This document shows positions 1 through 8,283 of a stretch of 64,000 nt of DNA, piece by piece (position 1 is the first letter of the stretch; each line of letters begins with the position of its first letter). The notes beneath the pieces were generated by a model, which was not told the origin of the DNA, searched no databases, and saw nothing but the letters and a program-made list of their open reading frames with translations. Source of the stretch: Streptomyces chrestomyceticus JCM 4735 (lineage in GTDB: Bacteria > Actinomycetota > Actinomycetes > Streptomycetales > Streptomycetaceae); NCBI RefSeq assembly GCF_003865135.1, contig NZ_BHZC01000001.1, forward strand, positions 4,650,001 through 4,714,000, given 5' to 3'. The translations under genes and the position numbers were made by a program.

Positions 1-2
1 TC

Positions 3-116
3 GTCCGCAACGAAGCGGTCGTCCCCGTCACACCCGAGGCACGCGGCGCCCACCTGATGTCCCGCTTCACCCCACGCGCGCTACGCGCACTGGCCCGTAT
101 CGACCCGCCCGTGTGA
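3..116 (+). CDS. C-terminal fragment of an unidentified protein
   Basis: An open frame runs in from the left edge for 37 codons and stops at TGA 114-116. The visible tail is Ala/Arg rich and ends in DPPV, and codon use is GC3-rich as in the genes around it. Too little is present to name a family. It lies 185 bases upstream of the diiron-type hydrolase gene on the same strand, so it may be the preceding member of that unit. The gap 117-301 shows only GC-rich sequence with GAACGCACG-like repeats and no convincing signal. Confidence 0.5.
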   Translation, partial: VRNEAVVPVTPEARGAHLMSRFTPRALRALARIDPPV

Positions 117-301
117 GAGCGCGGGCCAAGACGCGGACAGACCGGAGCGAACGCACGCCCAGGCGAACGCACGCCGCAGCGAGCGCACCTCGAAACGCCC
201 GCGCGCCGGGGCGGTCGCACCACCGCCCCGGCCCCTCCCCCTCGCCCCCATCCACTCGTTCTCCCCCCTTCTCCCCTCACGTCTTACGTCAGGAGCACAG
301 C

Positions 302-1225
302 GTGAGTACGAACCCCACCGAACCGGAGGAGCACCACACGATCGCACCCCGCCGGGTCTCGTTCGACTGGCGCGAGACCCCGCTGCACTGGATACCGGAC
401 GAGCCGACCGCCACCCACGTCATCAACGTGCTGCACCTCCTGCTGCCCGCGGGAGAGCGCTGGTTCGTCAAGGTCTTCAAGGAGGCCCTGCCACTGGTCC
501 GTGACCCCGCGCTGCTCAAGGACGTCAAAGGCTTCATGGGCCAGGAGGCCACCCACAGCGTCCAGCACGCCTACGTCCTGGAACACCTCGCCCACCAGGG
601 CCTGGACACCGCCCGCTACACGAAGCACGTCGACTTCCTCTTCGCATACCTCCTCGGCGAACGGCCGCCCTTCGCCGCCCCCGTCCCCACCCAGGAGTGG
701 CTGCGCTTCCGGCTCTCCCTCATAGCCGCCATCGAGCAGTTCACCGCCGTCCTCGGCAACTGGGTGCTGCACGCCGAGGGCCTGGACCGGGCCGGCCCCG
801 ACCCTGTCATGCTCGACCTGCTCCGCTGGCACGGCGCGGAAGAGGTCGAGCACCGCGCCGTGGCCTTCGACATGTACGAGCACACCGGCGGCGAGGGCCT
901 GCCCCGGTACGCCCGCCGCGTCCTGGGCATGGCCGTCACCGCCCCCGTCCTCCTCTACCTGTGGGCCTGGGGCGCCGCCTACCTCATACGCCACGACCCG
1001 CAGTTGGCCGGCCGCCTGCGGTACTCCCTGCGCGCACACAACCGGGCCGTGCGCGCGCAGCTCCTGCCGAGCTGGCGTGAGCTGGGCGCCGCCGTACCGC
1101 GCTACCTGAAGCGGTCGTACCATCCCTCGCAGGAAGGGTCGCTGCGCAAGGCCGTCGACTACCTGGCGTCCTCCCCGGCCGCCCGCGCCGCGGCGGGAGC
1201 GGTGGGCCGCGCGGCCATCTCGTAA
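302..1225 (+). CDS. Metal-dependent hydrolase of the PF10118 type (ferritin-like diiron fold)
   Basis: 307 aa from GTG 302, chosen because AGGAGCA sits just upstream; the longer in-frame extension to position 113 is Arg/Pro rich and looks non-coding. Seen: an E-x-x-H motif (QEATH, residues 81-85) and a second EEVEH cluster at 180-184, spaced like the two halves of a carboxylate-bridged diiron four-helix protein, followed by a hydrophobic stretch near 215-235. Family knowledge: PF10118 proteins are annotated as predicted metal-dependent hydrolases without a defined substrate. The MerR gene starts 11 bases downstream, so the two are probably co-transcribed. The substrate is unknown. Confidence 0.75.
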   Translation: MSTNPTEPEEHHTIAPRRVSFDWRETPLHWIPDEPTATHVINVLHLLLPAGERWFVKVFKEALPLVRDPALLKDVKGFMGQEATHSVQHAYVLEHLAHQGLDTARYTKHVDFLFAYLLGERPPFAAPVPTQEWLRFRLSLIAAIEQFTAVLGNWVLHAEGLDRAGPDPVMLDLLRWHGAEEVEHRAVAFDMYEHTGGEGLPRYARRVLGMAVTAPVLLYLWAWGAAYLIRHDPQLAGRLRYSLRAHNRAVRAQLLPSWRELGAAVPRYLKRSYHPSQEGSLRKAVDYLASSPAARAAAGAVGRAAIS

Positions 1226-1236
1226 GGAGCACCGCA

Positions 1237-2346
1237 TTGACCGACCAGTCGCCGCCGCCGGCCGAGTACCGCATCGAGGACCTGGCCCACATCAGCGGCA
1301 CCTCGGTCCGCACCATCCGCGCCTACCAGGACCGCGGCCTCCTGCCCAAGCCGGAGCGCCGCGGCCGGGCCAACGTCTACGGCGACGAGCACCTGGAGCG
1401 GCTGCGCCGCACCGCCGACCTGCTCGACCGCGGCTACACCCTCGCCAGCATCAAGGAACTCCTGGAGGCGTGGGACACCGGCCGCGGTCTCGGCGGCGTC
1501 CTCGGCCTGGTCGCCGAGATAGACGGCCCGTGGAGCGACGAGGAGGCGGCCCGCATCACGCGCGAGGAGCTGGACGCCGCGTTCGGCGGCTCACCGGACG
1601 AGGAGGCCCTGGCGGACGCCGTCGAGCTGGGCGTCCTGGAACGCCTCCCCGGCAGCGGCGACGTCTTCCGTGTCCCCAGCCCCCGGGAACTGGCCGTCGC
1701 CGCCGAGCTGCACAGCGCCGGCGTCCCCCTCACGGCCATCTCCGGCCATCTGCGCGAACTCCGCGGCCAGGTCGAGCACATCGCGGCCCGCTTCCTCGAC
1801 TTCACCACCGAGTACGTCTTCCACCCCTACCTCGACCACCAGCCCACCGAAGCCGAGGCCACCGAGGCCGCCGGCCTCGTACGCCGCCTCCGCCCCCTCG
1901 CCCAACAGACCGTGGACGCCGAACTCGCCCGCGCCATGCGCACCCTGGCCACCCGCTACATCCATCACCACCTCGGCGACATCAGCAACGTCAGCAGCGG
2001 CGGTAGCGGTGACAGCAGCGGCAGCAGCGGCGGCAGCAGTGAATTGAGCGGTCCGCGGGCGGGGCAGGACGCGGCTCCCGAGCCAGCCCGTTCCCCCAAC
2101 CCTCACCCCACCAGCGCCGACACCGGCACCTCCGCACCCGAGGCCGATCCCGCCCCCGCTGCCGACGCCTACACCGATGCCGATGCCGATGCGACCATGA
2201 TCGCGCTCCCCGCCGATGCCGTCCGCGCCGTACGTGACCTGGTCGGCCAGGAGAACGTGGCCGCCTTCATCACCGCCGCCGCCCGACGCGAGGTCCATGC
2301 CCGCACCATGGACGAGCTGGCAGTCCGCCGCACTCCGCCCCACTGA
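1237..2346 (+). CDS. MerR family transcriptional regulator
   Basis: 369 aa from TTG 1237, with AAGGAG at 1225-1230. The N-terminus (about residues 11-80) has the MerR winged-helix pattern: an AHISGTSVRTIRAYQDRGLL helix-turn-helix followed by RRGRANVYGDEHLERLRR. The remainder is a long alpha-helical Ala/Leu-rich region, then a Ser/Gly-rich linker near 250-270 and an Ala/Asp-rich low-complexity segment. The protein is longer than the 120-280 aa usual for MerR proteins, and no ligand domain is recognisable. It follows the hydrolase gene by 11 bases, so it may regulate that unit (inference). Confidence 0.85.
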   Translation: MTDQSPPPAEYRIEDLAHISGTSVRTIRAYQDRGLLPKPERRGRANVYGDEHLERLRRTADLLDRGYTLASIKELLEAWDTGRGLGGVLGLVAEIDGPWSDEEAARITREELDAAFGGSPDEEALADAVELGVLERLPGSGDVFRVPSPRELAVAAELHSAGVPLTAISGHLRELRGQVEHIAARFLDFTTEYVFHPYLDHQPTEAEATEAAGLVRRLRPLAQQTVDAELARAMRTLATRYIHHHLGDISNVSSGGSGDSSGSSGGSSELSGPRAGQDAAPEPARSPNPHPTSADTGTSAPEADPAPAADAYTDADADATMIALPADAVRAVRDLVGQENVAAFITAAARREVHARTMDELAVRRTPPH

Positions 2347-2388
2347 CCACCCCGCCCCGCTGACCGCCGGGCCCTCGCCCGGACCGCT

Positions 2389-2694
2389 TCAGTCGAGTTT
2401 CATGTCTCCGAAGACGACCTTGCTGTTCCAGTTGTTCCCTCCCCAGTTGTGTGTGGCGACGGACGGTGCGTAGGTGTGCTTGCCGATGGTCACCGCGCCG
2501 GTGTTCCGGCCGTCACGGCCTGCGTCGCGGCCTGCGTCGCGCCCGATGTGGCCGGGCCGGCCGAGGTCGTCCACCGGCCCTGTCCGGCCGATCCAGCCGT
2601 CATGGCTGTCGGCCGTGGCCGTGCCGGTGGTGAGCACGGTGGCCGCGGCGGCCAGGGACAGTGCGCCGAGGGTGGTGGCGGTACGTACACGCAT
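2389..2694 (-). CDS. Small secreted protein with GRDAGRD repeat
   Basis: 101 aa. ATG 2694 was chosen over upstream starts because a classical signal peptide begins there (MRVRTATTLGALSLAAAATV, then ATADS as a likely signal peptidase I site near residue 29) and AGGAAAGAGG precedes it. The mature part is short and hydrophilic, with tandem GRD-A-GRD-A-GRDG units and a C-terminus rich in Asn/Trp/Gly ending in FGDMKLD. I do not recognise a family. The gene converges with the MerR gene (42 bases apart). The 222 bases upstream to the oxygenase stop hold nothing I can identify. Confidence 0.65.
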   Translation of the reverse strand: MRVRTATTLGALSLAAAATVLTTGTATADSHDGWIGRTGPVDDLGRPGHIGRDAGRDAGRDGRNTGAVTIGKHTYAPSVATHNWGGNNWNSKVVFGDMKLD

Positions 2695-2916
2695 GGGGCC
2701 TCTTTCCTGGCCTGGAGCCACCCGGAGGCTTCCGGGCCCGGTCCCGGCCGTCGTCGTGGACATCGCCCGGATGCGGCAGTCGGGCCTCGTCGGGATGTGG
2801 CACCCGAAGCCGTCCCGGCCGCGTCGACCGATGTGAACCCCCTCATCCGATACCGCCGCACCCCCGGCCGCCATTCAGGCGCAGCCACTCGGGGCCGGAC
2901 GCGGCCCGCCACCTCC

Positions 2917-4281
2917 CTACTGGACCGGGTCCGGGAGCCAGTTCCCGTGGAACCCGAAGGGCACCCGCTGGGGCAGGTGGACCGAGGCCACCGGCCCCTT
3001 GGTTATGTCCTCCGCGTCCAGGATCACAAGATCACTGGTGTCGCTCGCCGCGTCATGTACGTAGGTGAGCAACCACCCGGGGCCGCCGGGCCGGTCGTCC
3101 GCCGGGGCGAAGGCGGCCTCGGCGGCTGTCCGGCCGGGGCCGAAGTCGTACCGCGTACTGGTGCCGGTGTGCAGGTCGTAGCGGATCACCGCGCTCGGCG
3201 TCGGTCCGGCGCCGGGGCCCCCGCTCCGTGTGATGTGCCCGAACCTGGCGTCCAACCCCGCCAGCCGGTCGTCCATCCGTGGGAACTCGCCCGACTGGTC
3301 GTCCACCTGCTCCTCGACGACCTTGCCCGAGACGAGGTCGATGGTCCACCGCCACAGTGTGGGCAGCGACTTCAGCTCCGGCGCCGGGTAACGGCAGACG
3401 TAGAGGACGATGCGCCCCGGGCCGTCGTCGTACGCGTTCAGGGAGTGGAAGACGTAGCAGGGGTCGATGCTGAACCAGCGGACGTCACCGTGCGGATCGT
3501 CGCGGCGCAGCACTCCGAGCCGGGCGCCGTACTCCGCGTCCCACACGTACGGCATGCCGGGAGTCCCGTGGTCGTAGACGAGCGGGAGGTCCATGAAGAC
3601 GACGTGCCCGGCCGTCAGATGGAAGTCGTGCATCATCGTGGACGCCCCCACCTCGACGGGGCGGCTCACCACCAGTGCGCCGGAGGCGTCCGCACGGTGG
3701 TAGGTCAGAAATGGCGGCTCCGGAACGCCGTAGCCGAAGAAGTGCAGCTCTCCCGTGGTCGGGCAGGTCTTGGGGTGAGCGGTCATGGCGGTGGTCAGCC
3801 GGCCGTCGAAGTCGTACGGACCGATGGTCTCCAGCTCGTGCCCCGGCCGGCAGTCGAGTTCGTACGGGAAGGACGACTCGACCAGGGCTAGGGTGCGGCC
3901 CGCGTGGTGGACCACGTGGGTGTTGGCGACGCCGGCGGTCAGGTTGGGACGCCCCATCCGGTCCCGGACCGGTGCACCGTCGGTGAAGGTCGAGGTGCGG
4001 ACCCAGCGGTTGCGGTACGAGACGGCCTTGCCGCCTGCCAGGCGGACGCCGTGGACCATGCCGTCACCGAAGAACCAGTGCACTGACGCGGCGTCCCGCG
4101 GGTTGGGGCCGTTGCGCAGGTACCAGCCCGTCAGCTCGGGCGGTATGGCGCCGGTGACCGGCAGCTCGTGCGCGGTGAGTTCCTTGGTCACCGGGGCGAA
4201 GTTCCCCGCCAGGTGCGGGGCCGGTGTGTCTGCGGAGCCGGACGCCGGGACGGCGGATCCGGGGTCGTGTGTCGTCGTCAT
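2917..4281 (-). CDS. Carotenoid oxygenase family protein (RPE65/lignostilbene dioxygenase type)
   Basis: 454 aa, about the usual length for carotenoid-cleavage dioxygenases. These are seven-bladed propeller enzymes in which four His bind Fe(II) and which split an alkene bond with O2 to give aldehydes. Candidate metal ligands are visible in the family contexts: H169 (TAHPK), H218 (MHDFH), H279 (FHSLNAYDD) and H445 (GFHGNW). The N-terminal GWYLRNGPNP and the HWFFGDGMVHG block are also characteristic. Its ATG overlaps the stop of the upstream membrane-protein gene (ATGA, 4278-4281), so translation is probably coupled, and the pair is divergent from a PadR regulator. Carotenoid or stilbene substrate cannot be told from sequence. 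Confidence 0.9.
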   Translation of the reverse strand: MTTTHDPGSAVPASGSADTPAPHLAGNFAPVTKELTAHELPVTGAIPPELTGWYLRNGPNPRDAASVHWFFGDGMVHGVRLAGGKAVSYRNRWVRTSTFTDGAPVRDRMGRPNLTAGVANTHVVHHAGRTLALVESSFPYELDCRPGHELETIGPYDFDGRLTTAMTAHPKTCPTTGELHFFGYGVPEPPFLTYHRADASGALVVSRPVEVGASTMMHDFHLTAGHVVFMDLPLVYDHGTPGMPYVWDAEYGARLGVLRRDDPHGDVRWFSIDPCYVFHSLNAYDDGPGRIVLYVCRYPAPELKSLPTLWRWTIDLVSGKVVEEQVDDQSGEFPRMDDRLAGLDARFGHITRSGGPGAGPTPSAVIRYDLHTGTSTRYDFGPGRTAAEAAFAPADDRPGGPGWLLTYVHDAASDTSDLVILDAEDITKGPVASVHLPQRVPFGFHGNWLPDPVQ

Positions 4282-4868
4282 GCGGGCTGGGCCTCCTGTA
4301 CGTACGGGTGTCCGCCGGCCTTATCCAGGAAGCGCGCTCGCGCACGCTCCGGGTAGCTCGCGGTGAAACGCAACGGGATGACGAAGGCGCTGAGATGGAT
4401 GGAGATCATCGCGGTCAGGCCGAGCCCGTAGCCCGTGACCAGGGCCTGCCCTGCCGCGGCGAACGTGAACGATGCCGCCCAGGCCGCGCTGAGCACGTAA
4501 TTGATCCGCAGGAACAGGCGGGTACGCCACACCTCGGGCGGCGCCTTGCGGCGGGCTATCGCGAGCGTGAAGGGCCGGCGGGCGGCCATCGACCCCCAGG
4601 TGACCAGCGCCAGCCAGCCCGAGGACAGGGCTCCGTCGTAGGTCCGCAGACCGCTGTCCGGCCGGACGAAGGCCAGGACCGTGATGCCGGCGAAGAACAC
4701 CAGGCTGCCGTATTCCAGCACCCGGAACGACGGCGACAGCCCCTCGGCCCGGTCCGCGTAGAGCACCACGCAGCCGATCACCAGGGCCAGCAGCGCGGCC
4801 CACTGCCACGACGCCCAGGCCACAGCTCCGTAGGCGATCCATGGAAAGAACCCCCGCAAGAAGGTCAT
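4278..4868 (-). CDS. Conserved membrane protein coupled to the carotenoid oxygenase
   Basis: 196 aa from ATG 4868, with GGGGGAG about 9 bases upstream; the in-frame extension to 4928 would cross the regulator-binding region. Four to five hydrophobic segments are visible (about residues 8-40, 52-70, 82-100, 120-145, 150-170), so it is an integral membrane protein with no enzymatic motif I recognise. It is first in a two-gene unit with the oxygenase and may handle the hydrophobic substrate or product (inference). Its 111-base upstream region is shared with the divergent PadR gene and holds two palindromic operator candidates. Confidence 0.7.
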   Translation of the reverse strand: MTFLRGFFPWIAYGAVAWASWQWAALLALVIGCVVLYADRAEGLSPSFRVLEYGSLVFFAGITVLAFVRPDSGLRTYDGALSSGWLALVTWGSMAARRPFTLAIARRKAPPEVWRTRLFLRINYVLSAAWAASFTFAAAGQALVTGYGLGLTAMISIHLSAFVIPLRFTASYPERARARFLDKAGGHPYVQEAQPA

Positions 4869-4919
4869 GACTCTCGACTCCCCCGACCGGGCTGCCCCGG
4901 CCTTCCAGCGACATTCCAA

Positions 4920-4962
4920 CTTCGACATGTCGAAGCTAGAAGGTTCTGCATTGACGTGTCAA
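4920..4962. promoter_or_regulatory. Two palindromic operator candidates for the PadR regulator
   Basis: Between the divergent genes are a perfect 16-base palindrome CTTCGACATGTCGAAG (4920-4935) and a near-palindrome TTGACGTGTCAA (4951-4962). Their centres are 29 bases apart, and each is followed by a similar AAGNTNGAAGG string. PadR proteins typically bind such dyads containing ATGT/ACAT. The second dyad overlaps the ribosome-binding region of the PadR gene, which suggests autoregulation together with control of the oxygenase unit (inference). Confidence 0.6.
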
Positions 4963-4979
4963 GACTGGAAGGTAAAGTG

Positions 4980-5666
4980 ATGGACATGAGCCTCCGCCAC
5001 GCCGTTCTGGGCCTGCTGGCCGCATCACCCGCCAGCGGTTACGACTTGATGAAGACGTTCGACCTGTCGCTCGCGCACGTGTGGCCGGCCACCCAGAGCC
5101 AGGTCTACGGAGAGCTGAACAAACTCACCGCGGCCGACCTGATCGAGGTGGCCTCGCACGGTCCCCGGGGCCGCAAGGAGTACGCCATCACCAAGGCGGG
5201 CATGGCCGAACTGCACCACTGGCTCACGGAGGTGGAGCCCGTCGGACCGCAGCGGCACGACGGCCTGCTGCGCGTCTTCTTCCTCGGTGCCCTGACACCG
5301 CTGGAAGCCCGTACGTACCTTCTGCAACAGGCCGAACGGTCCGCCCGCGCACACGCCGACTACCGGGCCTTGGCCGACGCCGGCGACTGGGAGGGCGAAA
5401 CGCTCGCGGTCTACGGGCGCATCGCCCTGGAATTCGGACTGCGGCAGACCGCCATGGTGGAGGAGTGGGCCAACTGGGCGGCCGCCGAGATCACTTCGGA
5501 CCAGGCCCGCCGGAGCAGGGAAGCGGCCGGGGCAACGGCCGGGGAACAGGACCCGGCGCACGAGCCGGAGCAGAATTCGGAGCAGATAAAGGCTCGAATT
5601 CAGGAGTACGGCACCGAGGTGGAGCAGCCCCGGGTCCGGGAGCGGGCTCGGAAGCGACAGCGGTAG
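4980..5666 (+). CDS. PadR family transcriptional regulator
   Basis: 228 aa from ATG 4980, with GGAAGG at 4967-4972; an ATG at 4986 is an alternative. The N-terminal 85 residues are a typical PadR winged helix (SLRHAVLGLLAASPASGYDL, then SQVYGELNKLTAADLIEV and GPRGRKEYAIT). The following region, about 95-170, is the helical Vir_act_alpha_C-type dimerisation domain. The last about 50 residues are a charged Glu/Arg-rich tail that looks disordered. It is divergent from the membrane-protein/carotenoid-oxygenase unit, the expected arrangement for a local repressor responding to a small hydrophobic or phenolic ligand (inference). Confidence 0.85.
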   Translation: MDMSLRHAVLGLLAASPASGYDLMKTFDLSLAHVWPATQSQVYGELNKLTAADLIEVASHGPRGRKEYAITKAGMAELHHWLTEVEPVGPQRHDGLLRVFFLGALTPLEARTYLLQQAERSARAHADYRALADAGDWEGETLAVYGRIALEFGLRQTAMVEEWANWAAAEITSDQARRSREAAGATAGEQDPAHEPEQNSEQIKARIQEYGTEVEQPRVRERARKRQR

Positions 5667-5720
5667 ATCCAGTGGCAGGCGCCTGATCAGGGGCGCGAGC
5701 AGACCGCGTTCGTCCGCGGC

Positions 5721-6404
5721 CTAGCGTTCGTCCGCGAGCGCGCCGTGCAGGAAGAGGTCCACCAACTCCCGTGGGCTGAGCGCCCCCGGCATGCGCCCGT
5801 CGTCTCCCGCATCCGCCGCCGAGGCCCGGCTCAGCGTCAGGAAGACCCTGGCCAGGGCCTCCGGCGCCACCCGCAACCGGTCCCGCTCGGGCTCGAACAG
5901 GGCGGCCACCGCTGCCAGCGGCGCCGCCAGCGCCTCCTCACGGCTGCCGGGCACGATCGCGGCCGATCCCGAGGCCGGGTCCGAGCCCGCTCCACCCGCC
6001 CTTGGCGTTTCACGCCCCCGCAGATGCCCCGTCGCATGCAGCGCACCGATCACCGCACCGATACGGGACAGGTGCTCCCGCATCGCCTCCAGCGCCTCGA
6101 CCAGCCGCTCCGCGAGGGGCCGGTGCAGGGGGACGGCGGCCAGGGAGGCGAGCAGGGCGTCGGGGCGGAGGGCTTCGGCCACACAGGCCGCCAGCAGCGC
6201 TTCCTTGTCCTCGAAGACGCGGAAGATCGTCGCCTCGCCGATGCCCGCCGCGCGCGCCACCTTCGCCGTGGTCACGCCCGCACCGTACTCCGCCACCAAC
6301 GGCAACGCGGCCTTCACGATCATCGAACGGCGCTCGTCGGCGCTCATCCCGGGCGCACGGCGGCGCCTGCCCGGCACTCCCGCCGTCTCCACTGCCTCAG
6401 CCAT
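5721..6404 (-). CDS. TetR/AcrR family transcriptional regulator
   Basis: 227 aa. Residues about 22-70 form a TetR helix-turn-helix (IVKAALPLVAEYGAGVTTAK, then VARAAGIGEATIFRVFEDKE). The C-terminal ligand-binding region is helical and variable, with an Ala/Gly-rich insertion near 140-160. No transporter or enzyme gene is divergent from it; the upstream neighbour on the same strand is pspAB, 98 bases away. Its target is therefore unclear. It converges with the PadR gene, and the 54 bases between them contain two copies of GCGTTCGTCCGCG. Confidence 0.8.
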   Translation of the reverse strand: MAEAVETAGVPGRRRRAPGMSADERRSMIVKAALPLVAEYGAGVTTAKVARAAGIGEATIFRVFEDKEALLAACVAEALRPDALLASLAAVPLHRPLAERLVEALEAMREHLSRIGAVIGALHATGHLRGRETPRAGGAGSDPASGSAAIVPGSREEALAAPLAAVAALFEPERDRLRVAPEALARVFLTLSRASAADAGDDGRMPGALSPRELVDLFLHGALADER

Positions 6405-6502
6405 GACGCCAACGTACGCGAGCGACCGCCCGGTGCCGGAACCAGCCGCCGAAGAGACCGGCCAGGGACCAGCCCTACGCCGCGCGAGACACGGTCAACC
6501 GG

Positions 6503-7075
6503 TCACAACCCGGGCGCGCCCCAGACCGGGAACCACCGGCTCAGGTCCGGCTCGATCTCCAAGTCGTCGGCGAGCACGGCCCGGATCTCCAGCTCCAGGG
6601 CGTTGTCGCGCTTTTCGGCGGCCCCTTCCGGGCCTGTCAGCGGCGCGAACGGGTAGAACGTGCCCCGCTTGTAGAGGTAGACCAGCGCGAGCGACCTGTC
6701 CCGGTCGTCCCGGAAGCCCATCAGGGAACACAGCAGTTGCGGGCCGAAACCGGCGCTCTCCAGGGAACTGTTGACGGTGTGCAGATCGTTCACCAACCCC
6801 GCGCTGTCCTCCGGCTCGTGCCGCGCGAGCATCCACGAGTAGCCGTACTCGTCCTGGCTGAACTCGGCCGGCCTGCCCAGGAGGTTGCGCACCTCCTCCT
6901 CGATGCCGCGGAACGCGCCACCCTCGACGCTCGCGAAGCACACCGATCCCAGGCCGGTGGGACGGAATCCGGCCGCGGACTGGAGGGTGACGGCCGCGGA
7001 GGGAAGCGCGAACAGCCGGTCGAGGTCGGGACGTACCGGCTTGCTGCGTCCGAGGATGGCGTCCAGGAATCCCAT
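6503..7075 (-). CDS. pspAB: PspA-associated protein PspAB
   Basis: 190 aa beginning MGFLDAILGRSKPVRPDLD, the start typical of actinobacterial PspAB proteins. It is soluble, with no membrane segment or catalytic motif. Family knowledge: PspAB accompanies PspA/PspAA or HtpX in actinobacteria and is linked to the envelope-stress response. The htpX gene lies 124 bases upstream on the same strand, which supports the assignment. No PspA gene is present in the window. The molecular role is not established. Confidence 0.8.
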   Translation of the reverse strand: MGFLDAILGRSKPVRPDLDRLFALPSAAVTLQSAAGFRPTGLGSVCFASVEGGAFRGIEEEVRNLLGRPAEFSQDEYGYSWMLARHEPEDSAGLVNDLHTVNSSLESAGFGPQLLCSLMGFRDDRDRSLALVYLYKRGTFYPFAPLTGPEGAAEKRDNALELEIRAVLADDLEIEPDLSRWFPVWGAPGL

Positions 7076-7199
7076 GCGGTGGCTCTCCTTGATCCGACTG
7101 CGGCCCGTCTAACCGATCCTTCTGCGGCCCGTCTGCGGTCGTCTGCGATCGTCTTCCGGCGGGCGCCCGGAAGGCGGCGCTTTCCCCCTACGACCGCCT

Positions 7200-8099
7200 C
7201 TACGGCCGCCCCAACTGCGCCGAGATCCGTCCCAACTGCTCCAGCCGCTGCTCCAGCGTCGGGTGCGAGGACAGCAGCCGCCCGAAGCTCTCCTTCGAGA
7301 ACGCCGGCGCGAAGAAGAACGCGTTGAACGGTTCGGCCCTGCGCAGGTCCCGCGTCGGGATCTGCGCCATCTGACCGGTGACCTTGGTGAGCGCGGCGGC
7401 CAGCGCCGACGGGCGCCCGGTCAGGATGGCCGCGGCCCGGTCGGCGGACAGCTCCCGGTAGCGCGACAGCAGGCGGGTGAGCAGGAAGCTGACGGCGTAG
7501 ACCACGGCGCTGACCAGCGTGACGACCAGGACGGCGATCGCCGCGTTGTTGTCCCGGCTGTTGCGGCCGACGCCGCTCCACAGGGCCGCGCGCGTGATGA
7601 TCCCGGCCAGTACGCCCAGGAACGAGGCGATCGTCATGACCGCGACATCGCGGTGCGCGACGTGCGACAGTTCGTGCGCGAGGACCCCTTCCAGTTCCTC
7701 CGGCTCCAGCCGCCGCAGCAGACCGGTGGTGGCGCACACCATCGCGTTCTTCTGGTTGCGGCCGGTCGCGAAGGCGTTCGGTACGTCGGATTCCGCGACG
7801 GCCACGCGCGGTTTGGGCATGTCGGCGAGGGCGCACAGCCGGTCGACAGCGCCGTGCAGTTCCGGTGCCTGCTCCGGAGTGACCTCACGCGCCCCCATGC
7901 TGAAGGCGGCGATCCGGTCGCTGAACCAGAACTGTGCGACGAACATGGCGCCCGAGATCAGCAGCACCACGATCCACGCGCCCTTGAGGAGCACCACCAG
8001 CGCGCCCACCACGACCACGTAGAGCAGGCCGATGAAGAACATGGTGGTGACCATGCGTGACGTCAGGCCGCGGTCGGGGGCGAATCGGGTCCGTGCCAT
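7200..8099 (-). CDS. htpX: Zinc metalloprotease HtpX homologue
   Basis: 299 aa from ATG 8099, with GGAGGAC upstream. Two N-terminal hydrophobic segments (about 17-55) anchor the protein. The catalytic zinc motif HELSHVAHRD is followed by two more membrane segments and the downstream Glu region SRYRELSADR. HtpX is an M48 peptidase of the cytoplasmic membrane that degrades misfolded membrane proteins under stress. Its pairing with pspAB downstream fits an envelope quality-control unit. The length is normal for the family. Confidence 0.92.
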   Translation of the reverse strand: MARTRFAPDRGLTSRMVTTMFFIGLLYVVVVGALVVLLKGAWIVVLLISGAMFVAQFWFSDRIAAFSMGAREVTPEQAPELHGAVDRLCALADMPKPRVAVAESDVPNAFATGRNQKNAMVCATTGLLRRLEPEELEGVLAHELSHVAHRDVAVMTIASFLGVLAGIITRAALWSGVGRNSRDNNAAIAVLVVTLVSAVVYAVSFLLTRLLSRYRELSADRAAAILTGRPSALAAALTKVTGQMAQIPTRDLRRAEPFNAFFFAPAFSKESFGRLLSSHPTLEQRLEQLGRISAQLGRP

Positions 8100-8283
8100 G
8101 CCTCTCAGTCCTCCAAACCGCAGAGTCCGCAGAGTTCCGTCCGAGGAACCGTTCCGGCGCCTCTGACCCGATTCTCCCTCTTGTCCGCCCGTTACGGCGT
8201 AAAACGCAGGCCATGGATTCGCGCGAGCGCGGGATGCGGCCCCGACGCGCCTGCCTGCCCACCGCCCCTGCCTGACGACCGCC

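Noticed and set aside
113..301. In-frame extension of the PF10118 hydrolase to position 113
   Set aside because: The sequence is Arg/Thr/Pro-rich and a ribosome-binding site with GTG start lies at 302.
2449..3891. A 480-codon plus-strand frame opposite the carotenoid oxygenase
   Set aside because: High GC leaves long antisense frames open; the oxygenase on the other strand has conserved His ligands and a ribosome-binding site.
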